Shown piece after piece: positions 22,421 through 35,100 of a stretch of DNA of 64,000 bases. The first letter of the stretch is position 1. Each line of letters opens with the position of its first letter. This stretch comes from Taenia hydatigena. Its lineage: Eukaryota > Platyhelminthes > Cestoda > Cyclophyllidea > Taeniidae. Below the pieces are notes generated by a model that worked only from the letters and a program-made list of their open reading frames with translations, ran no database searches and was not told the origin of the DNA. Location of the stretch: NCBI GenBank assembly GCA_036345935.2, contig JADWOT020000001.1, positions 1,116,001 to 1,180,000 on the forward strand. Direction: 5' to 3'. The position numbers and the translations under genes are program-made.

Positions 22421-24429
22421 GCGATGACTTATAAGCCACTTCGTGTACCACACAACTGAAAGTGCCTTTTTTAAGCAATATTCCCTATTAGTGAGCCTAA
22501 CACCAATAACGGAAGTAAAATACATAAGAAGTGCATGGCAGCCATTAAAATGTTAATATACAGGCGTTAAATTTTGAGCCATCGTATGTGTAATGATCTC
22601 TCGATCCCACCTGCTTGATCTAAATCATACTAAAATGAATCTCACTCTAATACTAAATTTTATCTGACGCGTGTGTGGTTGCCTTTTTGACCCCTGAAAT
22701 GTCACTAGTTGTAGAATCTCACTTAAATATACCAAAATAACAACATACAAATCAAACACTTGTTACCGAAATGTCCTTTACAGGATAATGGGACAACGGA
22801 TTTTAGCAGATGCTATAAAAATTTGCACTGGTTCGACTTCCTGCTTATGTCTCATGCTCAAGTTTCTTAAATAGGCAGGATTGCTTAACAAAAGTTAATT
22901 CGCATGACTCGCTTTGGGGTTCCCGATTGGTGGAAGGGTAGGAGCTCGTATCCGCCTTCGGAAGCGATGTCATGCGCTCAGCTGGTAGCGGACGTCCGCT
23001 GACCGCCAGTCACTAAGAGTGCATTCGTAAAGCATGCGTTCCATAAATAAGGCGCTAGTTATAGGCTTTTAAGGACGAGGTCAATTTTACCAAAATTTCC
23101 ATGCTACAACACTAAACCATCACACTCACGAAAGCTTAAAGGCATAAGTTTGTATGTCTTATAAGCTGGAACTGTGATGTGCTTGTTAAATCACAAAATT
23201 TGAAAACGCGGTTGAACTGATATGAAGATTCTTTCGAATTACATGGACAGGTCATCGAAACTACAAGGTCAACGAGGGCATAAAAGGTATCCCGATGTAA
23301 AGAAATGTAATTCTTTAATCTCTCAGCCTTTTGCAAAATGAGTGCAAGCTCTGTAAGTTACAATGCCTTGAATACTCAAACTTTTCAGCAATTTGATTTG
23401 TATGTCTTTTCAAATAAAAATTCAGATTCCTTTGGAGAGGTCTTAAGTGTTGTCACCTTGATATCTGCAGCAATATTTGATCGACATAAGGGTGGATATG
23501 GCTACCAAGAGAATATTTCTGTTAAACACTCATTTTTCTACTCCCTCAACTTTGTCTCTTGCTTTTAGCTTTACAATGCCTTGTGAGAGTGGTAATGGCG
23601 TTAATAAAGCAATTGTTTGTTTTCGGCTGTAGTTCTATGGCCGATCATGCATGTAGATCGCTGAAAATGCAGGAAAATGACTACTAGAAATAATTTGCAA
23701 GAGCAAAGAATGTACAAGCTAAAGCTATTTATAATATCGCAGACCTATTGTCAACTCCAAATCCCCTCCAGGTCTCTGATAAGAAGCTCCCTCTTGGATA
23801 GGATATGGCGGGTGAGGTCTAATGCGTGCCTACCACTCACTCGGCTCTACACTGGTGCTGAAGGCGTTGCGCGCCTAAAGTACGACGAGGTTGATTTTTT
23901 TCTGCACGAAGTCTTTTGTAACGGCAATGGTGACATGGGTGAACAACACAGGTTGCTAGCTTTGCACGCTAGCCTTGTCATTCAGCGCTGTACTTCTGTG
24001 TGCTTAGATAGTCAGTAGCCTCCGCCACTGCCTCCACAATGCGCAAGCCCTGGTTGTAGGATGCTCTTCAACGCCATCAGCAGGTGACCATCTTTACTTG
24101 TCAACGGTGGCAATAACAACGCGGGAGAAAGGAACTGTAGATCGCGTCGCTAAATAGTTAATGAGAGGTGTTGTGTGCAATACATCCTCCCCCTACGACT
24201 TTGCCTTTGTTGTTGTTGTCGCACTTCTTTGGACACATCCACTGTTAAGTCATCTTCTTGCAAGTAGTAGTTTTTGAGCCATGTCATGCGATCAGCCTCT
24301 TAATTTACCATTTCAGTGTTAAATATATCGCTGACGAATATTGAACGGTGAGCCTGTCAAGTGCGAGCATCTAGCCACAGGATTTCGCCAGCTAAAAGGA
24401 CGAAGGCAAGCTTTTTTAAGGAAAATGAG

Positions 24430-24775
24430 CACAATAACTAGCTGCGGCATGAGCAAAGGAAGACGAAATGAGGAATATGCTATTTTGAAGCTGAGAGTAT
24501 TTTAAAAATGGAAAATATAAGAACTTGTTTGATAGACGTTTGATTCTCACCAAAGTGGAATAAAAAGAACGGGATTTGGCAGCGGGTTGACGGTATATTA
24601 AATTGGGTGTTGGACGAAATGGGGGCAAAGAGGCAGCCATGTAGGCATACATGCATTAGCATATTTATGAGCACAACTAACAGCAGCAGTCATAGGGTTC
24701 TAGAAGGGAAATCGGCAAATTGAAACTGTATGTGTGTCACATATGTGTGGCGCCAAGATGGAACACGTAAATTAT
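24430..24775. repeat. Dispersed repeat, copy 1 (partner 31810-32130)
   Basis: Ordered similarity to 31810-32130 includes a GTTCTAGAAGGGAAAT/GTTCTGGGAAGAAAT block and a GTGTGTCACATATGTGTG / GTGTGTGACACATATGTGTG block with a small palindrome. This copy ends about 130 bases before the EG95-like exon, inside its presumed first intron or promoter region. Confidence 0.5.
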
Positions 24776-24904
24776 GGGGTGAACCAGCATTAAGTGTCCC
24801 ACATTTTCCTTCCTAGTTGGTTCGGGGTGCTGCGTGATTACCATTATAAGGCAAATATTTTTGTTTCACAGAAGAGGGAAAGGAAGTAAAGAAACCGCTT
24901 CCAG

Positions 24905-25165
24905 CACACTTTCAATGGCAAAGTCCGAAGCCAAACTCCATTACGTTGACTTGGAATGTGAAAGAGTTGAGTGAACACTACGTGGAGCAGATTAGACTGA
25001 TTGCGGTTTCTGCCACTAGACTCGTCTCGTCCAGGAGTGAAGAACTAGAATTTTTACAAGGGAGCATAACTCTTGACGGGTTGGAGGCCAACACACGATA
25101 CCGAGTTTTGGCTTTCACGGATACAACTGACATATACGATGGATTTATTAAAACACCGCCCCCCG
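24905..25165 (+). CDS. FnIII exon resembling EG95/45W/TSOL18 oncosphere antigens
   Basis: This 261-base exon runs from a TTCCAG acceptor to a G|GTAAGC donor, phase 1 at both ends, and encodes 87 residues forming one whole FnIII domain: SITLTWNVKEL (B strand with the core Trp), EQIRLIAV (C strand), and LDGLEANTRYRVLAF (E-F region with the tyrosine corner), closing with Lys-Thr-Pro-Pro-Pro. It has no cysteines, unlike the array at 1.4-11 kb. A single phase 1-1 FnIII exon beginning His-Phe, of this length, is the arrangement known for the cestode EG95/45W/TSOL18 host-protective antigens, which have a signal-peptide exon before it and a short C-terminal exon after it. A candidate last exon follows at 25419. 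No signal-peptide exon was found upstream. FnIII is well supported; family membership is inference. Confidence 0.62.
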
Positions 25166-25418
25166 GTAAGCTACTAAGTGTGATTTTAACGTGCTTTACC
25201 ATACCTAATGATAACATGCCTGTTTGCATAGAGAGGAGGAGAGTGCCATTGCGACCAACTAATCTGCCTCGTGGTCCATTCAGTCTGGCCCCGTCTGGCA
25301 CGGCAATGAGGCTTGATTGAGCTTGCTTGTGCGTAAGTGCGAATTAGCAGCAGTATGGGCACACGTACGACCACGGTCTATTATGCAAAATTACCGCACC
25401 TCTCTTTTTCCATCACAG

Positions 25419-25504
25419 GCTTTCATGGTGCGTGCGATGAAACAGTGACACTCATTTGTGTTCAATTCTTTCCAAAGCAACCTCTTCAACTAGAAAGCTA
25501 CTGA
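25419..25504 (+). CDS. Candidate last exon of the EG95-like gene
   Basis: An excellent acceptor (CTCTCTTTTTCCATCACAG) 253 bases after the FnIII donor is followed by a frame in matching phase 1. It encodes about 27 residues containing a short hydrophobic piece (VTLICVQFF) and stops with TGA at 25502-25504. Known EG95-type genes end in a short exon with a hydrophobic C-terminus; this one is weaker than a full membrane segment. It may be the true end, or the true end may lie elsewhere. Confidence 0.42.
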
Positions 25505-28500
25505 TAAATACAAGCTTGTTGCGCTTACTTCATTTTCTTGGGGTTGCCACTTCCGCCCACTCAAGTATGAGTTGGCGCTGTGTTGCGAGCTGAGATAAAT
25601 GCCGTATGCTTGAGATTTTCACATTTTAAATGTATTCTGCATTTCACAAAAGTGGATATGACTCCAAGACACAAGTTTAGTTCTACTAACAAACCGGGAC
25701 ATTATATTTAAGCTGAGTGCGTAGTTACTGTTCGCGGTGAATTGTTTCAGGAGTACACTAGTACAAGAAAAAAATTAGACGAAGACCTTTAGAACGTAAC
25801 TGTCATACTGACATCTAGCGCTTATTGCTTGGACAACACAAATTATTGACGCCTCTTTGGTCGCACAGCAGAACTGGTAAAATTGTTTCTCACGTCAAAT
25901 GAGAAAGGGCATGCTCAGTATATCCAGTAAGCTGATTATTTACCTCCATATCATGCTAGCATGCGCTGTGAACAGCGAGCTCCTTTGTTGTTCCTGATTT
26001 TGGCATTATTGCTACAATCTATTCCAATTCCCATCAATGTTTAATGTGCGTAGAGAATGCTGAGATGATGCAATCACAAAATCAGGTAACCGTAGTTGGA
26101 GTACTGTCAGCACCTCTAGAGGGCATGACGAGGGGATCCAGATTCACGTGACACGGACTAAATTTATTTCGTCGTAGGGTTTCTGTTTTAATTTGCAAAA
26201 TCCGCCTTTAATTTGGTTGAAGTGAGTTGCCGCAGCACAATAAAAGCACCGTGCGATTGTGGATTCGATGTAGCGCTGCGGTTCCACGTCAACACATTAC
26301 GGCACATGCACAAATCACCCTACTAGTTGGACCTGATAATATGCACAGCTTGCCCGTTGTCGATTCTACTTAGGCTAGACTCACCATAAACGCAGTCCAC
26401 TACCATGCTGTGCATCACATGGTTTTATCACTGCGCTGTTACGGACTTCCCGCACCGAGATCCAGTTCAAATACGCTGCCACTTAGCAACTGCTGTTTTG
26501 ATCAGTATAGTGCCGTCCATCGTTAACCTTCCCTATGGCGTTCTAATAGTGTTTATTTATTAAAGTGGCCGTAAACACCTCTATAGGCCCAGCAGAACAT
26601 CATGATGACAAAGTGGCCATGCAGATTACGACAAATAACAGTTTATTCACATTGCCACCACAGAGTTAAACTTTTGTATGCAACGCGTTTCAGAGCTGAT
26701 AGTGTTGCTCGTTGCTGTCGTTCTTATTTGGCAAGTATTTCTTCCTTTATATTGTAGTTGTGCAAACACCAAAGGAATGATTGCTTATTGCTTAGCCATC
26801 TGGCTGAACGCCACGATTAAAGCGTGAGCTATTTTCCATGTCAAGGAAAGTAAGTCCATTTTGAACGAACGTGAGGATTGATGAAGTGTCACGGGGATAG
26901 CGAACGCAGTGAACCGGAGGACAGGAACGTACTCAATCGAGTTGGCCTACAAAGAGAGAAGCAAAGTTGTTCTCGAGCGGGTTAGCAGATGCGCAGGCGA
27001 TGCTGGATGAGGCTAGCGTGGACTATTGTGCAGTTGAATAGTTATAGGTTGAGCGCAATGGAGATCTCTCATTAGAGTGTACGAAGTTTGTAAATTGTGC
27101 CTCATGGCGATGACTGTGTGGGAGAGGCGGGTGTGCGAGTGTGGTGTGATTAGCAGACCATGTGTGGAGGAGCAGAACACGAACCTGAGGACCATGGAGG
27201 TCTAGTTCATTTTTACAATTCTGCTATATTGCTTACACTAGGGAGGAGAGTTAGTGAGAATTGCTCTTCACTTTGCAGGTGCATTCGTACTGGTGTTCTC
27301 GTGTGAAGGTACTAGCCTCATATGCATGCATGGAGATACTGCTTGCTTGGTTACAGTAGCTGATTTGGCTTAGTGTCTCATACGATTTGGCATGGTGGTT
27401 GTTATTTGCAGTTTGCCTTCTGCGAAATATCCACTTTTCAAATCATGCTAAAGATTGGAATGTAATTCGATACGAGTTGATCTGCCACCTTATTACTCCT
27501 CTATGTGGATTCACATAGTTTCCTTTGACGTAGTGCCGCACACAATATTCGCACTTTCTAGCTTTCAGTGGACAGTGTTTGCACATATCCACGGGAAATC
27601 ACATGACTGCTGCCAACTCTCATTTCATTCACAAGCACTTCATATTGTGTGATAGCAAATAGTGCAATGAACCTGGCGACCAGGAGGCTCTAGGAGGACA
27701 AATATGGGCAAATAAAGTAAAACATTTTGCATGAATGCATGAAGGCTGATTAGTGATGAGTAGCGAAATGCATCTTGCCCCTCAATTCCCTGTAGTTTGT
27801 CTCTAAAATAGTGACCAAGACAGACATTTCACAAATCATTTGCATAAGCTGAGACAAACAATGATTGCATTTGGTTGACGTGAAGTGCGACTTGTGCCAT
27901 TAATCTGTTTTACGGGAGGTAAATTAAATATTTTGGTCGGACACAAGGAAAGTGGCGGTGGCACCCAAATGCGACCTAGAGGCCATAATGACTAAGGAGT
28001 TAGTGATTAAATGGATGATGAATGCATAAGACCTTCGTAATTTTTAGCAAGCACTTTGTGCTTGATTGCCTGATAGCTATCACATACTAGCTAAGGGGTT
28101 TCAGGATGGACGACCCCACTGTCTGCACCGCGAGTGGACTAGTTTTGGCGCTAGCGCTTGTGACAGACTGACCTAAATGCCGTACAAAGTGCATTCAAGC
28201 ACGCAAGTGCTCACACTCGGGGTATGCAAACATCAAGATATTTTGGGGCCACAGAGGGGTATAGCACGGCCACTCGATGAAGGAGAAAGTCTTAAGATCA
28301 CGATCACCGAATAGTGGTGTGACGTCTCCTGTTTGGCAACTTCTCTACTACTATCTGTGAAGTGATGGGCTGAAGTAGGCACGACTCGTGCGCTAGCACT
28401 CTTCTGGTAATGAAAGAACAATACGATATCTTGCTGGTATGGCAAGAAATGTAATTTCATTGGCATGCGGGAAAATTTAAGTGGATCGTGATTGCAGGGA

Positions 28501-31500
28501 GCAATTAATGGAAGGCAGTGCCTTTTCCTCGTTTGCAGATGACCGCGACGAAAGAAGTGAATTTCTCTCTAAATGAGAGGTAGTCGTATGCGCTTCTCCT
28601 AGATGCACCACCCTCAACAACTTTATTGCATTCCTTATCACTGTGTTGCAGAAATTTATATTGGTTCACGTGAATTTTGGTCACAAGTGTAAGAGACCAA
28701 GCTGCAACGCCATGAAACATCGATTCGACATTGCAGTAGATATTATTCACAATGACACAAAGCACGGTAGAGCTTGTACTTGTATTCAAGCTTGCCCCTT
28801 TGATTCCAATGAAGCAGAATTTTTCCAAATTGTTGCACGAACTCAATACATGCTGTTCTAAAGTTGCTTCGGCACATTTATTTCCAGTGAAATTGAGTAT
28901 TCACCTGGATGCTGAGGAAGAGTGGGAATTCCTGCCACCTTTGTTACGATGCGAGTTTCGAATGCTCCCTGCAATTATTTACCTTTTACTAGTCGTATAT
29001 TTAGTCCAAAGTGGGACAGAACCTCTATAATTCGTTAAACAACACTTGCTACGTAACCTTAAAGAAAGCGAACTGTACACACTCCTTTTTAATTAACGAT
29101 CGAGTTATTGTCATCCCTTAATCGACAAGGTAATTCAGGATGGATGCAATTTACGATGGACTGCGCGTTTATAGAAAAAAGTCGAATGTTTATTGGTCAG
29201 TCACATCAGAGCAATTGCGGAAAGTTGGGTATGGTGGTTTCAACGAAGGACTTGATGTAATTTCCTCCCCTTTGACAGACAGGATGGCAGGCTGATACCA
29301 TAAAAGCGTGTGTGAAAGTTGAGTGCTTGCGTATGGTAGCAGAGTGGCTAATGAGGTGTGACGGAAGCACAGAGTGCTTCACGGTCTCGCGCATCGGGTT
29401 GACCGTGACCCTTGTCTGATCAGTAACACTCTGCACACATCTGTATTTGATGTCGGCAAATCATGACCACCGTGTAATGGTACCGAGTCCTAGAATTCAC
29501 CTGCGTTCTGCTGCGATATTAGCAACTCTTCGAAGGCTAAAACAATAAAACATTATAGGATCGCAGGCATTTTTGCCGCACTCTACATCATCAAGCATTT
29601 TTGGAATTTGCTGACCACAATTCGAAACGTTGCACCTATAAGCTAAGACAAGGCGATGGTGTGTGTGTGGCGCGCTTTTCTCATGCGCCTACCTGCTATC
29701 CTCTACTTATCCATACAACTCCCAACCAAATCACTCTATTTTAATTTCTCAATCGTTCAATTGCCTCAGAGAAGACTTGGCCACCTACTTCTGCAACAGC
29801 ACATAGCTAAAAGCTTGATTTCTATACCATGCACATTTTATCAAATACTTGCTGGTCTCCAACGAAATCCTAGACCTATTTATGCCAAAGAAGGAGTTGT
29901 GAGGGACTCGAATTAATGGGTAGCACCCTTACTAAAACGTCCAGTTTGCTGGATGATAAAGCTACGCCTTGTAGAGAACAACCAAAATCGTTGGCAAATT
30001 ATATTCACGATCGTTAATTTAATCATACGTATGAGACGGATAGAGATCTTTGGCGCCGACCTATACATAGGCGTTGATGGGCAGATTAGTTTGTTAGAAT
30101 AGGCACATTAGCTGCTGGAATCGTTAAAATAGGTAAGATTCCTGCATGCACTTTATGCATAGATCTGCTTTGCGCTGTTCAGCATGGTTCACACTCACGA
30201 TGGTTGGAGTGTTTATTTTAGAGTGTTATGACATCATCACGTGCCTTACGACCGAACGGGATGTCGACTGAAATCCGCAGAGTCAAGCTTAGCGTCTCGC
30301 CGCGTTGAGAGAGCGCAGGCTGTATCGACCCATTCAGTAGTAATTCGTGGCCTATTTTGAAGGGTAGACGTCCCGATGTGGAACTCGTGTCCCTTTGAGA
30401 TGTTCATAACACAGCTTGATTAGTTTGGCTAGCAGGGCCGGTGTATAGGGCTCACACTGCATCTCCTAATTTCAAGACAAAGGTATTGGCATGATGCTGC
30501 TAGTCGGCCGGGTTTGTATGAGCATTGTAACTCTCCCTATGAGATGCACTGCACAAGATCCGCAGGTGTCACTTGTTACGATCGGTCTTTCATTTGTTGT
30601 CGAACTAGCGGAACAACAACTTAGAGTAGTTCTGCATTAGTTTAGGTTCGTTGTCTCGCTTTGATTGAGTATAATACCCTCATCTTTAGCAATTAGTAGC
30701 GTTTATTTTCAACTCTTTCCAGCATTTTGCTCAAATGTTGCATTGGGATGAAATTCTACGTCTGCATATAAGGTTTTCAAGTAATGCGACATTGCGCTCT
30801 TCATGCAAGTGCAATAGCTACCTTTTAAAGCGTCTTGGTAGGGTTTGTGGATTTGCTAGTTAAGCAATAAGGTAGCGATACCTTTAAGAACTTCTAATGT
30901 TAGTTTTCAAGCATGCAGCATGCTGCATCATTTCTCGTAAATTAGGTTGCAGTTTGGTTCCGCAAAACATCTGCGATATGGAACCGGACCATCCCAACTA
31001 AAGATGACAACTGAGTAAGTAAATTAATTTGTCTTAAGTCATTACTCGGCACGTCTAAGTGTAGTCGCTTAGCATTGGAATCCATTTAGCTGGCGACCAT
31101 AATTGCCCGACTTCAATCACCCCATGCATAGCATACTGCCTGTGAGGAACATGCTTTTTCTCCCATTTCCAGAGCCACACAGCTTTACAAATGCTCGCAT
31201 TGGTATTCCTCCTCCTCTTCCAAAGACATCGCTTTGTTGTGCGATTTGAAGCCGGTTTTCATCTTCACAATACCGTCGCCTCATGCCTCTTAACACCTAG
31301 TGCATGTGGAGTGACCGACAAATGATGCAGGCTTGTGACAATCAATGCTCGTGGTAGTTGTGATGACTGAAGAATGTTTTGCCATGGCTTGATGAGGGGA
31401 AAATTGCATGGCATTTGCCTCACTAGTGGTGGAAGATTGCACGTGGTGACGAGAATCCCTCGGACATTACCATTGTCTGACGGCATCCAAGCCCACTCGA

Positions 31501-31809
31501 TTGCAGTCAGGCGTGCGCATTTTAAATGTCTTTTTTTCACGATGCCAACGTAGGATGAGAAAAGGAGTCATTTTGTAGTGGGACATTTCTTATCACCAAC
31601 GCCTTATCAAAGACTGCTTTCTAAATATATTTTGCATAATTTGGTGCAAGCACTGATTGTATTGAATGGATGGTTTGGAGAATTCCACCATCTCGCGGTT
31701 TCATAAAACCTCTATCTGAAAATACGAGGCTTGTATGCAAACCTTAATGGATGCTGCAGGATGAGCGGAGGGAAGGAAATTTAGTGACCAAGGGCGTATT
31801 CGTGCGTAA
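25505..31809. other. No gene recognised
   Basis: Reading both strands shows only short open frames without convincing splice sites. A minus-strand frame at 29206-29436 has weak FnIII-like wording and was not accepted. Nothing else is supported. Confidence 0.4.
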
Positions 31810-32130
31810 GGTATGCATGACGGGAAGATGAAATGAAAAAAAAAGACTTGATGAAACCTAAGATAACACCTTTTAAAAATTTAAAAATTTAGGGACTAGT
31901 TAAACGAATTTTGTCATAATTTATACACAAAAATAAGGAAGTTGGGGCTGGTAGTTTTGTAAATGGCGGGGATGTGTTAAAGTGGAGTTGGATGGAATTC
32001 AGAAGAGGAGGCACTCACGTACATAAGTGTGTATGAGTGCGTGCATGAGACCAGGTTCTGGGAAGAAATTGGCATATTGGCAGTATTCGTGTGTGACACA
32101 TATGTGTGACAATGTGGTAAAATGTAAAAA
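31810..32130. repeat. Dispersed repeat, copy 2 (partner 24430-24775)
   Basis: Same orientation as the 24.4 kb copy, diverged with indels. From 32131 to 37156 no gene was recognised. Confidence 0.5.
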
Positions 32131-35100
32131 TTGTAAGACGAACCTGAATCATACCAAAAAACAGAAGTTTTTCGAACAAGAGATTGTTCCAGCTGCTTGA
32201 AATTTGATGCCAGTATGAGTTGAAGTGAAGAAAATGAATGAATTAATCAAATAATATGCGAATGATTGAGGGAGGGAGGAAAGGGCTTCCACCAAAACCA
32301 CAAGTATTGGTCGTGGTGAGATGGAAGAGCTGGTAGGAGCAGAATGACTGTAACATGCACTCAGTAGGCACATGCGGATAAGCGGATAGGTGGGTGAGGG
32401 AGAGCAATGGCAAAGGTGCAGAACAGCCCATCATAACTACTACTGCTAGGAGGGTGAGTAGGAGTGGAGAAGAGGGATTTATAATGAGGAGGAATGGAGG
32501 GGTGAATTTATGTTAGCAAAAATAAGAATTTGTGTAAGAAATGCGTAGAGGATTGTGCAAGTGTGGAAAAGTTGAGGCATAAAAAGTTATGCTTTTTCGG
32601 TGGCTTGACGTCCTTTGTTATCGTTTACATTAAGACCTTTCTTACGCGCTGTTTGTAGTCTTCCACATTTAATAGACAGTTAAACCAGTTGTTTATTCGT
32701 AAACGGAATGGCTGAAAAAGGAGAGGTTAATCGCTTAGCGACCACTACATCAGGCTTTTCGAGACATTCAAAGACAATCATAAGCCTTCCGGTGAGAGGC
32801 CGCGTAACTAGCGCCATACAAATTAATCTTTGGTGAAAAAAACACATTTATGACGTGTTTCGAAGTACTGACAAATTGTATCAAAGAGCTGACCTCCGAG
32901 GACTCATCAAACAAATAGAGAAAAGGTGCAAAACTGAAGCTGGAGATTGCTTATTAAAGCCGGGTCTGCAGTCGATGATATTTTAGTTTTTTCCTTAAAT
33001 AAACTCCAAACATTACTTATTCTAGAAGAATCTTTTAAATATTCAAGCCCATCTTCTTATCATACTTAACAGTAGCGACCTCTTCTTAAACAGAAATAGT
33101 CCAATATTTGGTCAGGTTTTAAGAAATGATGTCCTTCCCCTATCTGTCTGACTGTTATTTACCTGCCTACTTACTAAAATTCCTCACATTTCCAAGCGTC
33201 ACAGGGACTACCCGCATCGCAAGTTTTGAGGCATATGTATGAGAATGAAGGCATAACGTACGGCAGAAATATGAGGTCAAATAGGGTTTTGCGCTTTTTT
33301 CACGGACCAAGCACCCTGTCCAGTCCATCTTCGACTTCGACAACCCTTGTCGGACTGCTGCACAGCCTGTGAAAAGTAGGGTCAAAGGATCTTGGAAGCT
33401 GCTAACTTGCAAACACTTTTCCGCAAAATTCAAATACGGTGTGCGATTGAGTGTAATGTGATCCTTCAAGAATTTAGTAGAAACTTTGTCTTTGATGCCC
33501 AATCAGCTGCATTTTAAAGGAGGATGGTCCCATAGTGCCTTCGGCTCGCACCCAATAAGTAACAGTGACATGCTTTAGACACACTTGCTCCTTAATCATC
33601 CCTCGTGGGTTTTCCGGTCTTCAATCTTACAGTTCACATTAGCAGTGAGCCAGGCCCATTTAGTCTGCATCCCTTTCCACGCTTGCCTTTGCCTTCCATC
33701 AAGGTCATTGTAGGACCAGTCAAATATTCCAGCTCGCAGGCGCGGCTTTAATCGTATCCATACTCACCGTGTAAAATTTACGTGGTAAGGAGCAAACAAT
33801 GGTGTCAGTGCAAGCACAACTTCCTTCACACTGCGCCTCACTACCTTGGCTGTCTGCCCTCTCCTTCGCACCTTTGCCTTGTGTGTCAGCACTCGGCAGA
33901 TCTTCTCACCCTCTCGCCATCGCAATATACTATCCACACTAACTTATTCTCAAAGTTCTTTTTACTACCATCTAACCTCTTTTAGTCGCTAGCGGAGCAT
34001 ATCTTTTACCAAACAGACCACCAACAATGCTGCCTTGAAAACCACACTTTCGTTCCCGTGTGCCTTCATCAGAGCCACTTGACGCCGCGTCGCGTAAACA
34101 ATACAGGATGTGCAGTCGAACACAATTGTTTGGTGAGAAGATGAGTAATAAAGGAGTCGCTAGATCATCTGAACCGCAAAACCTACTAATGAGGCGCCGT
34201 CTTTTCCTAAAATCGCTCTCATGCGGACATTATGGAGCATGTATTTTAATCCCATTGCAATAGATTCAGCGATGAATATGAAATGAAACGCATCCAGGCC
34301 AAGTAAGACGAATTGAGAGGCGGATGATCCTTAATTAGACCTTAACACTTAGAACCTAAGACTTTTTAATTTCTCTTGGCCTTTCAAACATGCATCATGT
34401 CTAACTACCCATCATTCTTGGCTGCAGGTTCACTGGCGAGCGAGGTGCGTTGTATCTTAATCGGTGCTTTTTGCTTAAATTGTTTTGACGCGGTTCGCCC
34501 AGCCAAAGGTGTTTTGAGCAGACACTCACCTTCCCAACATGCTATATAGGACCATCAAAAAAAAATAATTCTGGACAGGCAATAACACAAATAGAAACAA
34601 AAAGAAGAGGTCAAATGCAATTGGCAAGATTATGTTAATAATCACGTGCGAAAATCTAATCGGAGTGGAGCGTTCTTGATATTCAGGTTCGCTACTTCAA
34701 TTATCCAGGTACTTAACCTCTATTTATTTGTCTTCTTTCCGTCGCGAATCATCTGTCACGGATATTACTCTTAAGTTTAATCAGTTTGCAGCAAAATATG
34801 TTACTTGACCCACCTAGACTTTCATTGTCGAAACCCACCTAAACTGTCTATGTGGCCCACTACTTACAAATGGACATGCATGTCTACAGAAATACAGAAT
34901 GAAAAAATATCAGGCTTGCGAGTTTGATCCTCTCTATTGTCTTTGCTACGTTCCCTGGGAGACCTAGGTTCTGGCGTCGATAAACTCCGTATCCCGGTTG
35001 TTCAACTGTATTAGAGTCGCGTTTTAAAAGAGATTTCCATCACATGCCTAGCAAACTCAAATCCTAGTCGACAATGTCTGCGAATCTTAACGAGGAGTGA

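Noticed and set aside
22910..23030. tRNA-like D-arm (GCTCAGCTGGTAGC)
   Set aside because: No acceptor stem or T arm at the right distance.
29206..29436. Minus-strand frame with FnIII-like wording (TDQTRVTV and ACHPVC)
   Set aside because: No core Trp, no phase-1 splice boundaries and no matching closing cysteines; too weak to separate from chance, though a relic of the array domain is conceivable.
31265..31540. Minus-strand 91-codon frame resembling an FnIII start (AIEWAWMPSDNG)
   Set aside because: No acceptor or donor of the right phase and no tyrosine-corner strand.
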